From NCBI GenBank assembly GCA_040394735.1, contig JBEBRR010000002.1, positions 49,027 to 113,026 of the forward strand: a stretch of 64,000 nucleotides of DNA. Direction: 5' to 3'. Both the position numbers and the translations under genes were made by a program. The notes below the pieces were generated by a model. It worked only from the letters and a program-made list of their open reading frames with translations. It was not told where the DNA came from and did no database searches. The stretch comes from Leadbetterella byssophila_A (GTDB lineage Bacteria > Bacteroidota > Bacteroidia > Cytophagales > Spirosomataceae). Below, one piece after another: positions 10,401 through 17,897 of the stretch (positions within the stretch are counted from its first letter, which is position 1; each line of letters opens with the position of its first letter).

Positions 10401-11504
10401 GATATTGCCGTCGGGTGCCTCAAGGAAACCGTTGACATCGTTTTCCGATAAGCCGCCTTCTGTCCCGGGGAGCTGTTTGTAGTGCCGGAAGAGATGATTC
10501 TGGGCATGATAATAGTTGAGCCCGCCGCTGTAGGTAGCGATCCAGTAGCCTCCGAAGCGGTCTTTAATAATATCATGAATGGAACCGCGGCTCAACCCGT
10601 CAGGGTTCCGGATAGAATAGGCGATGTTCGTAAAGGTATTTTTTTTCAGGTCTGCAATATACAGCCCGCTGAGGGTGGCCGCCCAGACCCTGTCTTTTTC
10701 CACCAGTAATTTTCTCACCTGGTCAGAGAGCACGCCCGATTTTTGAATGTTCCAACGCTTCACGGGGAGAATCCCTGTGTCCGTATATTCAAAAGCATAC
10801 ACACCGTTCTCTTCCGTAGCTACCCATAAACGGCCGGTGGAATCCTGCTTAATATCCCGGATTTCAAATATTTCGTTCCTGTTTTCGGTTTCAGGATCCA
10901 GGATTATCCGGCGGGCTTTCCCGTTCAGCCAGAGATAGAGACCGCCTTTGGTACCCATCCAGATTCTTTTCTGATCATCCTTGAAAAGGGAAATGATGTT
11001 ATTGGCGTAGGCCGAAGGCAGACGGATATGGATGAACGTATTTTTTTGCAGATCAAATTTGGAAAGGCCGTTGGAGGTTCCTATCCAGAGGGTATTCGGA
11101 TTTTCTTCGGCCACAGATTTTACATAGCTGTTGCTCAGGCCCCCGGCATGGGCATACCATATTGAAAAATTTCCTGATTCCGGGTTGTAACGGTTCAGTC
11201 CGTTGGCCGTACCTATCCAGATCTGTTTCCGGGAGTCTTCAAAAATGACATTAATGTGGTTATTGGACAGATCGGAAGGATTATTCGGACTGTGCTTGAA
11301 AACGATAAACTCATAGCCGTTATAAAGATTGAGGCCTTCCCGTGTGCCAACCCATAAGCGACCGTCAGAACTCTCCTTTATGCACATGACAGAGTTAAAT
11401 GAGAGTCCGTTGCGCATGTCCAGCTTACGGAAAGCCAGATCCTGTGCCGGGAGCTCCCGGGCAAGGGACAACAGAAGGGAAAAGACGGCAATCCATACTC
11501 TCAT
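7494..11504 (-). CDS. Hybrid two-component system sensor/AraC regulator (HTCS) of the xylan locus
   Basis: A one-protein signalling system that senses a glycan fragment in the periplasm and activates the locus. From the start at 11504 (MRVWIAVF, chosen because the signal peptide begins there) it is 1336 residues: signal peptide; two seven-bladed Reg_prop propellers with repeated LWIGT blades (about 25-690); a Y_Y_Y domain (about 690-770); one membrane helix near YLGYFLAAAATVYGSLQFL; a HisKA domain with phospho-acceptor His in FTDISHELRTPL; a HATPase domain (NALKFTPERG, GIGLDLTRRMVE); a receiver domain with Asp in ISDIMMPVMDG; and a C-terminal AraC helix-turn-helix pair ending FKEQFGVTPSEYRS. 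All expected catalytic residues are present. It is upstream of susC in the same orientation. Confidence 0.96.
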   Translation of the reverse strand: MRVWIAVFSLLLSLARELPAQDLAFRKLDMRNGLSFNSVMCIKESSDGRLWVGTREGLNLYNGYEFIVFKHSPNNPSDLSNNHINVIFEDSRKQIWIGTANGLNRYNPESGNFSIWYAHAGGLSNSYVKSVAEENPNTLWIGTSNGLSKFDLQKNTFIHIRLPSAYANNIISLFKDDQKRIWMGTKGGLYLWLNGKARRIILDPETENRNEIFEIRDIKQDSTGRLWVATEENGVYAFEYTDTGILPVKRWNIQKSGVLSDQVRKLLVEKDRVWAATLSGLYIADLKKNTFTNIAYSIRNPDGLSRGSIHDIIKDRFGGYWIATYSGGLNYYHAQNHLFRHYKQLPGTEGGLSENDVNGFLEAPDGNIWISTGRGLNHYQVDAGKFHSYNAEAPNGLSNRIVKAMVSDKNGNLWIGTYNGLNYFNTKTGKFRHFYHEPGKNSLNQNQVHALYYDTGDQLWIGMNVGEFQVYDPRRNTFTNIPGIGSIISYIYEDRSGKLWIGTRSGLKCMDRVSRKIMDISRLTRGYEDELLYINWITEDRHGRMWIGTQGSGLFLVSKGKLHWFGQGKGLSGNTVNAILEDGNHHLWLSTNSGISRVEYQEDSSGNPSIISTDFSEIHGLQGPQFNPASALKTSKGSMLFGGINGFNIFKPEIIRKEIYFPEVHFDRVQHTSGTDSALATIPDSLVKLKYAQRNIYVEFSGVNFVNPDGIFYRYSLSSLNNGWVETGKLRSVNFTYLPIGTHQLRVQATSQPGVWGKEFSTLTITVLPPWWLTRWAYLGYFLAAAATVYGSLQFLRKRNEARSKRMVEEIMREKEQKMLASRLEFFTDISHELRTPLTLILTPLEKLMGHPGLPERVSHQLLVIQRNGKKMMGMINQVLNLRRFEHGEEPQQLHAESHDLVSFLKEIFLSFKPLAAARNVHFHPGFEREELLVHFDNNKLEIVVQNLLSNALKFTPERGEVALRLAVTERKKKPYIRIDVENTGPAIPPDKLEKIFDRFYSADNPDGVGIGLDLTRRMVELHQGFMEVENTALPGKNTFLTRFRVFFPLQPGTTAHPADVSTEDLIREEDWLEAGREVKLPDAAGPEKQTLLLVEDNPEVRELIRDLFVAHYLIEEAANGEEGWLLAQKISPDLIISDIMMPVMDGIELCRRIKTDIKTSHIPVILLTARATVAYKYEGYETGADAYITKPFSGNYLLLRVKNLIRQRNMLKQHLQRESFFDPGTVIVNTLDDKILRKAKEYVETRISDTSVTIEEMSRELGLSRMHFHRKIKSLTGLAPAEFVRNIRLKRAAAILRQNNVSVKETMVMVGFENADHFRNCFKEQFGVTPSEYRS

Positions 11505-11553
11505 GAGGTAATACGCTTGGCACGACATTACAAAATAAGCAGAAATTACGGAA

Positions 11554-11580
11554 AGTTCCGAGTTCCGGGTAGTGACCGGA
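11554..11580 (-). repeat. Copy of a dispersed GGAAC-rich mini-repeat
   Basis: Read on the minus strand, this stretch contains TCACTACCCGGAACTCGGAACT-like sequence (split here as TCACTACCCGGAA and CTCGGAACT), nearly the same as the copy before dnaB at 40119-40149 and related to the segment inside waaA at 24944-24971. It lies in the space upstream of the hybrid regulator gene. Confidence 0.5.
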
Positions 11581-11615
11581 GGGATTATTACGGGCAGTTG
11601 TTCAGACAGAAGCGG

Positions 11616-12635
11616 CTACAGCGAGTCGATCCATCCGGCGATCAGTTCCACGCCTTCCCGGTGGATAGTTACGCGGCCGATTTCCGGCATCATTACACCG
11701 GGGTGGGTGGAGTTCATCCGGTGGGTAACGATAGATTCCTTGCTCTGCCCCGGATAAATGTCAAACTTAAATCCGCCACCGCCCATGCCGGCGGCTACAG
11801 GCGACTTCCATACGCCCAAATGAAAAGCACGGGTTTCTTCCGCATTGTAATACAAGCCGGAAGTGGAGGCAGGGCCTGACTGATTGTGGCAATGCCCGCA
11901 GTTGACATCAAGATAGGCTCTGGCCCGTTCTGCCAGGGGCCGGGAGTTATCCAGGGGATTGACCAGAGAAGAAAAGGAAGAAAGTTCCTTATCTGTTTCC
12001 AGGATACCCGCCTTCTGCCATTTTTCCAGCTGGCCCGCCAGCTGTTTGGCTTTCGGACCGATGGGGAGCATGACCCCGTTTTTGTTATGGCAGCTCCGGC
12101 ACTGGGTTTTCTGGGGCATTACATAATTGAAGGTCACTTTATCTCCTTTTTCACCGGTATAGCTGACAGGTACGGACGCTCCCGTATTTTTCAGGGTGGC
12201 TTCGGTCTGCTCATCGTTCCAGAGATAGGGATAAGCCTCCCAGGTACCGTTATTTTTCACGAGCAGTCGGGTTTCGATGATCCGTTTTTCGTCTTCCGGC
12301 TTCCTGAAATCAAGCGGGTAATAGAAATGTTTAACCAGGATGGTCTTATCAGGGAAAACCAGGGATGCGTCAGGGTCATCGGGAAGGCTGGCGTGCGTAT
12401 TTTCAGGCATCCATACATAACGCTTCTTGAAGGCGTAATCTGTAAAGAGCGAAGCAACAGGCTCATAGGGCATAACGCCTTCTGTCGCTGAAAAGTCTTT
12501 CAGGTTGCCGGTAAACAGGCCGTATTCTGAAAGGGTTTTGTACGGAAGCTTCGAGAAATCAATATCAGAAGGGTTTCCGGAGCGGGAACAGCTCCAGAGG
12601 ATACCTATTACCAGTATGAGGTTCCAGTTTTTCAC
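11616..12635 (-). CDS. SO2930-like diheme c-type cytochrome lipoprotein (TIGR03806-like)
   Basis: 339 residues. The leader ILVIGILWSCS ends in a lipobox Cys (C16), suggesting a lipid anchor outside the inner membrane. Two CxxCH haem-c sites are present: C179-C182-H183 (CRSCH) and C246-C249-H250 (CGHCH). The layout, including the N-terminal LSEYGLF and MPYEPVASLFTDYAFKKR segments, matches the family of diheme cytochromes that recur next to a parallel beta-helix protein, as they do here: the beta-helix gene ends 28 bp upstream of this start. The start codon is GTG (12635). The biochemical role of this pair is not known to me; electron transfer linked to extracellular polymer breakdown is possible but is speculation. 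Confidence 0.85.
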   Translation of the reverse strand: MKNWNLILVIGILWSCSRSGNPSDIDFSKLPYKTLSEYGLFTGNLKDFSATEGVMPYEPVASLFTDYAFKKRYVWMPENTHASLPDDPDASLVFPDKTILVKHFYYPLDFRKPEDEKRIIETRLLVKNNGTWEAYPYLWNDEQTEATLKNTGASVPVSYTGEKGDKVTFNYVMPQKTQCRSCHNKNGVMLPIGPKAKQLAGQLEKWQKAGILETDKELSSFSSLVNPLDNSRPLAERARAYLDVNCGHCHNQSGPASTSGLYYNAEETRAFHLGVWKSPVAAGMGGGGFKFDIYPGQSKESIVTHRMNSTHPGVMMPEIGRVTIHREGVELIAGWIDSL

Positions 12636-12663
12636 TTATAACTTCCTGGTTGTTTAGGCTCAA

Positions 12664-13929
12664 TCATTTGACCATCGACACATCCGTCGTCACCGGGTAC
12701 GAACCGGTGAACGTTTTTACATCTTTTTCCATGCGGATGCCCAGGATATTGCCGTCATCAGGGATCACCATGCGGAAAAAGCGCAGATCATCTGTTTTCT
12801 CATTCACAAAGATCTCCATAGGGTTAGCGGTGGCATCATTGCCTTTGGCCGGATCCAGGATACCGTCATACAGGATATCCGGCGCCTTAAGACATTTGGC
12901 GGCAATGAGCTTACCCCAGTCTTTGCTCAGATCGGGTAAGGCCATGGCGCGTTCATAGGTATTATCGTGAATGTACACCCGGGTAGTATAAGGGCTCCAT
13001 CCCGGATGCGTGGGAACGGGCAGATCAGTGATCTGGTAGCTGGCAACGGCTATGCCCAGCGTGCGGTTATCAATGATCTTATTGTTACATACTTCGATCC
13101 GGTCACCGGCAAGAATCACCACGCCGCTTCCCGGAGGAATCATGGAAACGGGGTTGCCGTCCTGGAAAATTGCAAAATTCTCATGATTGTTGGCCTTGAT
13201 CAGGTTATTAAACACTTTGGTGCCGGAACCGAAAGGCTTGGGCAGGCCGGGCAGGTTGAAGATAAGTATACCGCCCGTATTATTCTCGGCGTGATTGTCG
13301 TATACTTCCGCGTTGTCTGAATTCTCAATCTCGATGCCTGCCACATTCTGATGCACGTAATTGTTCCGGACAATAATGTTTTCTGACTGACCCACGTAAA
13401 TGCCGGCATCACGCGAATGGCTCACTTCACAGTGCTCTACCAGTACATTTTTGCATTGGACAGGGTAAATGCCGTAGGTGCCGTTCTCTGATTTTTTACC
13501 GTGTGTCCAGGTGGTGTTCACCTTCCGGAAGGTAATGCCGTCACAGTGCTGGGTTTTGATATTATCACCGGGAGCATCCGCTACGGTGAAGCCTTCGAGA
13601 AGGATATTGTTCCCCGAGATTTTCATACCCTCCCCGCCCGTAGTCATGGTTTTGAACGACAGCACGGTATTGAACATGCCTGCTCCTTTCACCTTTACTC
13701 CGTTAATATTGTCGAGGATCAGCTGGGTATGCAGTTCATAATATCCTTCGGGAATATCAATGACAGATCCTTCTTTGGCGTCGATAAACTGTTCAATGAG
13801 CTTTTCGATCTGTTCAGAGCTTGCTTTGGGCAATTTTTCGATGTCGAGTGAAGAGGCCTGTTCTTTCTCTTTGCAGGAAACCACCAGCAACAGCAGGAAA
13901 GCGGCCAGGGTCAGTACGGTTGATCTCAT
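12664..13929 (-). CDS. Parallel beta-helix repeat lipoprotein (TIGR03805-like), partner of the diheme cytochrome
   Basis: 421 residues from the ATG at 13929; an upstream in-frame ATG (14019) would add a Tyr/Phe-rich tail that looks like translated intergenic sequence, so the inner start is chosen because a lipoprotein signal (LLLLVVSC, then KEKEQ) follows it. The body is a right-handed parallel beta helix with repeated NN/IRNNYVHQNVAGIEIENSDNAEVYDN type rungs, as in pectate-lyase-like and NosD-like proteins. No clear catalytic site can be named. Co-transcribed with the diheme cytochrome gene 28 bp downstream. The conserved pairing suggests one function for the two proteins, still unknown. Confidence 0.85.
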   Translation of the reverse strand: MRSTVLTLAAFLLLLVVSCKEKEQASSLDIEKLPKASSEQIEKLIEQFIDAKEGSVIDIPEGYYELHTQLILDNINGVKVKGAGMFNTVLSFKTMTTGGEGMKISGNNILLEGFTVADAPGDNIKTQHCDGITFRKVNTTWTHGKKSENGTYGIYPVQCKNVLVEHCEVSHSRDAGIYVGQSENIIVRNNYVHQNVAGIEIENSDNAEVYDNHAENNTGGILIFNLPGLPKPFGSGTKVFNNLIKANNHENFAIFQDGNPVSMIPPGSGVVILAGDRIEVCNNKIIDNRTLGIAVASYQITDLPVPTHPGWSPYTTRVYIHDNTYERAMALPDLSKDWGKLIAAKCLKAPDILYDGILDPAKGNDATANPMEIFVNEKTDDLRFFRMVIPDDGNILGIRMEKDVKTFTGSYPVTTDVSMVK

Positions 13930-14114
13930 ATAAAATGGAATAGGCCACAAAATAAAGAAATTGTTATAATATATGAATAAAAAATAAAGGATAAATACAA
14001 AAATAAGCGCTTTTGTCATGGTATTACAGTTGGTCTACTATTAGCGCAGTACATCTACTTTATTTCTGCCGGACAGCAAAGTCTCCTATATTTATTACAA
14101 AAAAGTAACATAGT

Positions 14115-14705
14115 ATGGCACGGATCAAATATGAAAACCAGGGGATATCGGTTTATATGCTTGCATGGCCGGTTTGTTGTATATTATGGCTGAACCCCGG
14201 CCTTCAAAGCGGAAGTGTCCCCTATTTTTCCGGCAGGACAGCGGATATACGGATGGGGGAGGCTTCAGGAGATACACTCAGCCCTGCGCTGTTATTTACC
14301 CGGGCAGATGCCGATAAGATAATGGGTGAACCTACCCGCCTGACTGACAGCTCTTTCAAAGCAGCGCCGGAGGGGAGTTCCTATCTTTGCGGTTACCAGG
14401 CAAATAGTAAGGACTCTGTGACGGGAAGAACAGGGGCGATCTATTTCCTGTTTGAACAGTATAAGGACATCTCTGGCGCCAGGATAAAATTCGAAAGTAT
14501 TTATGCTTCGAATAAGCCGTACGGTGCTGAAAAGGTGAGCAGTCTGGGTGATGAAGCGTACTACCATACGGATAAACAAAACTTTGATTTCATTATGGTC
14601 CGGAAGGGAAACTATGTGTTCAATATGAAGGTGAATAAAAGAACAAGCACCACTTCATTAAATGAATTTAAAAAGGTGGCAGGCAGGATAGCAGCATCTG
14701 TTTAA
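14115..14705 (+). CDS. Exported protein of unknown function
   Basis: 196 residues; I do not recognise the family. A hydrophobic stretch near residues 13-30 (ISVYMLAWPVCCILWLNPGL) could be a signal peptide, with an atypical charged N-terminus before it. The rest is soluble with LFTRADADKIMGEPTRLTD near residue 60, which resembles the opening of small secreted proteins of the DUF3558-like kind, then SSLGDEAYYHTDK and NYVFNMKVNKRTS. It is divergent from the beta-helix gene (about 185 bp apart) and alone on its strand. Coding is supported by consistent codon use and an intact frame; function is not assigned. Confidence 0.65.
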   Translation: MARIKYENQGISVYMLAWPVCCILWLNPGLQSGSVPYFSGRTADIRMGEASGDTLSPALLFTRADADKIMGEPTRLTDSSFKAAPEGSSYLCGYQANSKDSVTGRTGAIYFLFEQYKDISGARIKFESIYASNKPYGAEKVSSLGDEAYYHTDKQNFDFIMVRKGNYVFNMKVNKRTSTTSLNEFKKVAGRIAASV

Positions 14706-14976
14706 GAGCATTCGGCGGGCAAATTTTCAGTATAGATGTTTTTTTAGAAAGATAGACTTATTTTGGTGCTGATTGCCCGTCAAGCTTTTATCAAACATTT
14801 AATATTTTTCCTTATTTGCCAGCCACTAGCCGTGGCCACGGTTACACTGGAAGGAGCACACAGGGGTATCCTGCAATGCTGGAAAAATAACACCACGAGC
14901 ATTTTTTACGGCAGCAGCGGACTGGTTCCGGTGATCACTTTCCAGTTTGATTTTTAGGAAGGACCTTTGGACCGTT

Positions 14977-16170
14977 TCAGCGGATTACCTTCAGGCGTGT
15001 TACCATGATGCTGATCATCACCCCGAAAACGGCGATGAGGGCATAGGAAATGCGCAGGTTCAGGATCTCGGAGATGTACCCGATCAGGGGTGGCCCCAAA
15101 AGGAAGCCCAGGTAGCTGATGCTGGCTATGGCGGCAAGGGCGGCGCTGGGTGACATCTTCTGCTGCTGTCCTACCATGCTGTACACATTCGGAATATTGG
15201 TGGATACCCCAAAGCCCACCAGCAAAAATCCGAAGGCGGCGGTGGGGATATAGGGGAAAAAAACGGCAATCAGAAGGCCTGTTGCGATCAAAAGTCCGTT
15301 GAATTGCATGATCTTCTTTTTGCCGGTTTTAGCTACGATCTTATCGCCCACAAACCGGCCGGCTGTCATCATGAACATAAAGCAGGCATAACCCAGGCTG
15401 GTCCAGGCACCCTGTGCCCCTACGATATCCTTGAAATATACGCCGCTCCAGTCAAACATGGCGCCTTCACACGACATGGCAAAGAAGCCGATGATCCCCA
15501 GCTGAAGGATCAGCGGATCAGGTTTGGAAAAGAATTTCTTCTTTTCGGGAGTTTCTGTCCTGGGAGTGCTGTCGCCCACCAGGTATTTGACATTGGCATA
15601 GGTGGCCATAAAGCTGATGACCGAAATCACGGCAAAATGATGGGTGGGTGAAAGGCTGAAAGCGCCGGCAAGCAACCCGATCAGCGCTCCGGTAAAGCCC
15701 GCCAGGCTCCAGGCTCCGTGAAAGGAGGCCATAATGGGCCGGTGGTACATTCTTTCGGCGTTGACTCCCTGGGTATTGACGGAAATATTGCAAAGGTTCC
15801 CGGTAATGCCGAACAGGAACAAAGCGGCGGCCAGTTGCCACGCATGGGTACAAAGGGACAGCAGGATCATGGCCAGGGAATACAGGGGCAGTGAAAAGTG
15901 CATGATGCGTTTACTTCCGTATTTCCCTACCAGGTAACCTGAAACGGGCATAGTGCACATTTGGCCGGCCGGCAAAGCAAACAGGATCGAGCCCATGGCA
16001 CCGTCAGAAAGCTCCAGCGCGGTTTTGATGTCCGGGATCCGGCTGGCCCAGGATGCAAAGCATAAGCCCTGGAAAAAATAAAAAGAAGATACGGCAATGC
16101 GGACACGGACTTTCGTGGAATGGATTTTCAGATCGGTCGTATCCAGGTTGGTGTTGATTGAAGTGGCCAT
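14977..16170 (-). CDS. MFS transporter, YbjJ/FucP-like
   Basis: 397 residues with about 12 hydrophobic helices. The first helix region reads FQGLCFASWASRIPDIKTALELSDGAMGSILFALPAG, the pattern seen in the YbjJ-like branch of the major facilitator superfamily, followed by YLVGKYGSKR, a loop 2-3 motif-A variant. Inner-membrane transporter; substrate not predictable, though the branch is often annotated as sugar or drug transport. Single gene, divergent from the acyltransferase gene. A TAATTTTG -7-like element lies on the minus strand at 16200-16193, about 22 bases before the start, without a good -33 partner. Confidence 0.85.
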   Translation of the reverse strand: MATSINTNLDTTDLKIHSTKVRVRIAVSSFYFFQGLCFASWASRIPDIKTALELSDGAMGSILFALPAGQMCTMPVSGYLVGKYGSKRIMHFSLPLYSLAMILLSLCTHAWQLAAALFLFGITGNLCNISVNTQGVNAERMYHRPIMASFHGAWSLAGFTGALIGLLAGAFSLSPTHHFAVISVISFMATYANVKYLVGDSTPRTETPEKKKFFSKPDPLILQLGIIGFFAMSCEGAMFDWSGVYFKDIVGAQGAWTSLGYACFMFMMTAGRFVGDKIVAKTGKKKIMQFNGLLIATGLLIAVFFPYIPTAAFGFLLVGFGVSTNIPNVYSMVGQQQKMSPSAALAAIASISYLGFLLGPPLIGYISEILNLRISYALIAVFGVMISIMVTRLKVIR

Positions 16171-16328
16171 AACTACTACCGGATTAAAACTGCAAAATTA
16201 AAGCAGTTTTATCCATTTGCTGAAAATAGCGGGCGGGAGTTTTTGATGGATATGAAAAAGGTGAAACGGAATAGTTGAAATGTTATATCTTTACGTTTCA
16301 GAACCCTGAGTGTGAATTGTATTTATAA

Positions 16329-17414
16329 ATGAAACTATACCTGCTAAAAGAGAATAATAACTTTGATCTGCTTCGCTTTATACTTGCTTTCATGGTGATC
16401 TATGGTCATGCCCAGTACCTGAACCGGGGAAGTGACACCTCCTATACTGACCCGCTGTTGGGTATATATCCGCATAGCTCGTCAGGCGACATAGCCGTTA
16501 AATGCTTCTTTTTCCTGAGCGGCCTTCTCATCACTAACAGCCTGAGGAAAAATCCATCGGTAATTTATTACCTGATCAGCCGTATTTTCCGGATACTTCC
16601 CCCGCTTATTTTTGTACTTTTTATAATTACTTTCCTCTTCGGGCCTCTCCTGAGCACACTTTCTGTTTCCTCATATTTATCAGCGCCGGAAACATGGGAA
16701 TATTTTATAAAGGGGTCTTTATTGAAGATACAGTACTACCTGCCCGGGGTATTCAGCACCATGGAGCATAACAGTGTGAACGGGTCGCTGTGGACACTGC
16801 CTATTGAGTTCCGGTATTATTTATTGCTGCTGGCCTTTTTCCTGCTTACCGGCTTTAAAAGAGTCTGGCTTGTAAACCTGGTACTGGGCATCGTGCTCCT
16901 GGAAAGCCTGTTCGGGAACCGCCTCGTTCTGAATTCTTTTGGTGACCTTTCCGTCACCAACCTCCTGCCGGTCAGTTTCTTTTTCGGGGTATTTCTGGGA
17001 ATAAATTCGGATAGCATTACGCCGGATATCCGTTATGTGATGGGTCTCTTCATTCTCTTTTTCCTGTTCAGAGATCAGCCGTTCGGAGAAATCATCTTCA
17101 CTTTTTTCTTTTGTGCTTTTGCGTTCTGGCTGGCCACCTTAAAACCTTTTTTCAGATGGAGACCTGCCATTGATATTTCGTATGGAGTTTACCTGTGGGG
17201 GTATTTCGTACAGCAGTCGCTTTATTATTATTTCGGAACCATAAACATCTGGCTTCATATTTTTTTAGCCCTCGGCATTTCTGTTTTTCTGGGAGTTATC
17301 ACCCATTATGTGGTAGAAAAACCTTTCATGAAGTACGGGAAAGCGCTTTCCAGGCGAATTATGCAGCCTGGGGGACAAGCCAGGGAGCAATCTAAAAAAT
17401 TGTTTAGGACTTAA
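16329..17414 (+). CDS. Acyltransferase family 3 (OafA/YrhL-type) membrane protein
   Basis: 361 residues, about ten membrane helices. The N-terminal FDLLRFILAFMVIYGHAQYL carries the conserved Arg and His (the family motif with R and H in the first helix) used for acyl transfer to an extracytoplasmic sugar. Later signatures NGSLWTLPIEFRYYLLL and the C-terminal HYVVEKPFM fit the family. Such enzymes O-acetylate or otherwise acylate lipopolysaccharide, capsule or other glycans. It is a single gene without a glycan-synthesis cluster around it, so the acceptor is unknown. Confidence 0.9.
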   Translation: MKLYLLKENNNFDLLRFILAFMVIYGHAQYLNRGSDTSYTDPLLGIYPHSSSGDIAVKCFFFLSGLLITNSLRKNPSVIYYLISRIFRILPPLIFVLFIITFLFGPLLSTLSVSSYLSAPETWEYFIKGSLLKIQYYLPGVFSTMEHNSVNGSLWTLPIEFRYYLLLLAFFLLTGFKRVWLVNLVLGIVLLESLFGNRLVLNSFGDLSVTNLLPVSFFFGVFLGINSDSITPDIRYVMGLFILFFLFRDQPFGEIIFTFFFCAFAFWLATLKPFFRWRPAIDISYGVYLWGYFVQQSLYYYFGTINIWLHIFLALGISVFLGVITHYVVEKPFMKYGKALSRRIMQPGGQAREQSKKLFRT

Positions 17415-17652
17415 GGATGATCAATCTGAAACGTGTGGATCATACGTGCCTGTTAGAAAAATTTTAACATATCCCCCTAATTTCACACCGTTTAATTCTT
17501 TTGCTCCTGGTAAAAATTTTAATACCCATCGCCTGATGCATATGATTCGTCAATTTTTATACAGATAGAAAATGCAACATTCAACTTTTGAGATTGATCC
17601 CGTTTTTGAATTGATCCCAAAACCTGGGGCGGGCGGGAGAGGTTTTCAACAA

Positions 17653-17678
17653 AAAAGCACTCATTTCTGAGTGCTTTT
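17653..17678 (-). terminator. Rho-independent terminator after tRNA-Asp
   Basis: On the minus strand AGCACTCA and TGAGTGCT form a hairpin with a short loop (GAAA), flanked by AAAA and followed by a run of T. It begins two bases after the tRNA 3' end. Confidence 0.75.
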
Positions 17679-17679
17679 G

Positions 17680-17753
17680 CGGTCCGGACGGGACTCGAAC
17701 CCGCGACCCCCTGCGTGACAGGCAGGTATTCTAACCAGCTGAACTACCGGACC
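17680..17753 (-). tRNA. tRNA-Asp (anticodon GTC)
   Basis: Read on the minus strand this 74-base gene folds as a cloverleaf: acceptor GGTCCGG pairs with CCGGACC plus discriminator G; D arm GTTC...GAAT; anticodon stem CCTGC/GCAGG around the loop CTGTCAC, giving anticodon GTC; variable loop; T arm GCGGG-TTCGAGT-CCCGT. No CCA is encoded. A terminator hairpin follows at 17653-17678. The 225 bp between the acyltransferase stop and this terminator show nothing else recognisable. Confidence 0.95.
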
Positions 17754-17897
17754 TTTTTACTTCTCCGTTGTCTTTTCAGACCTCGTTTCCGTTTTGGTGG
17801 TGCAAAGATAGCAGCCCGATTCTATTTTGCAAAATAAGCCTGAGAAAATTCTCGGAGTTTTTTCTGCTTTTTTTGTAAGCGCTTGTTTTGCAAATGC

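Noticed and set aside
14763..14957. 64-codon frame ending FQFDF between the orphan gene and the MFS gene
   Set aside because: Starts at a TTG, has no family match I can recognise and no partner; the terminal aromatic alone is too weak to call an outer-membrane barrel remnant.
17842..17869. AT-rich palindrome followed by a T run, plus strand, near ileS
   Set aside because: Stem CTGAGAA/TTCTCGG is short and imperfect and no plus-strand gene ends nearby; not called as a terminator.
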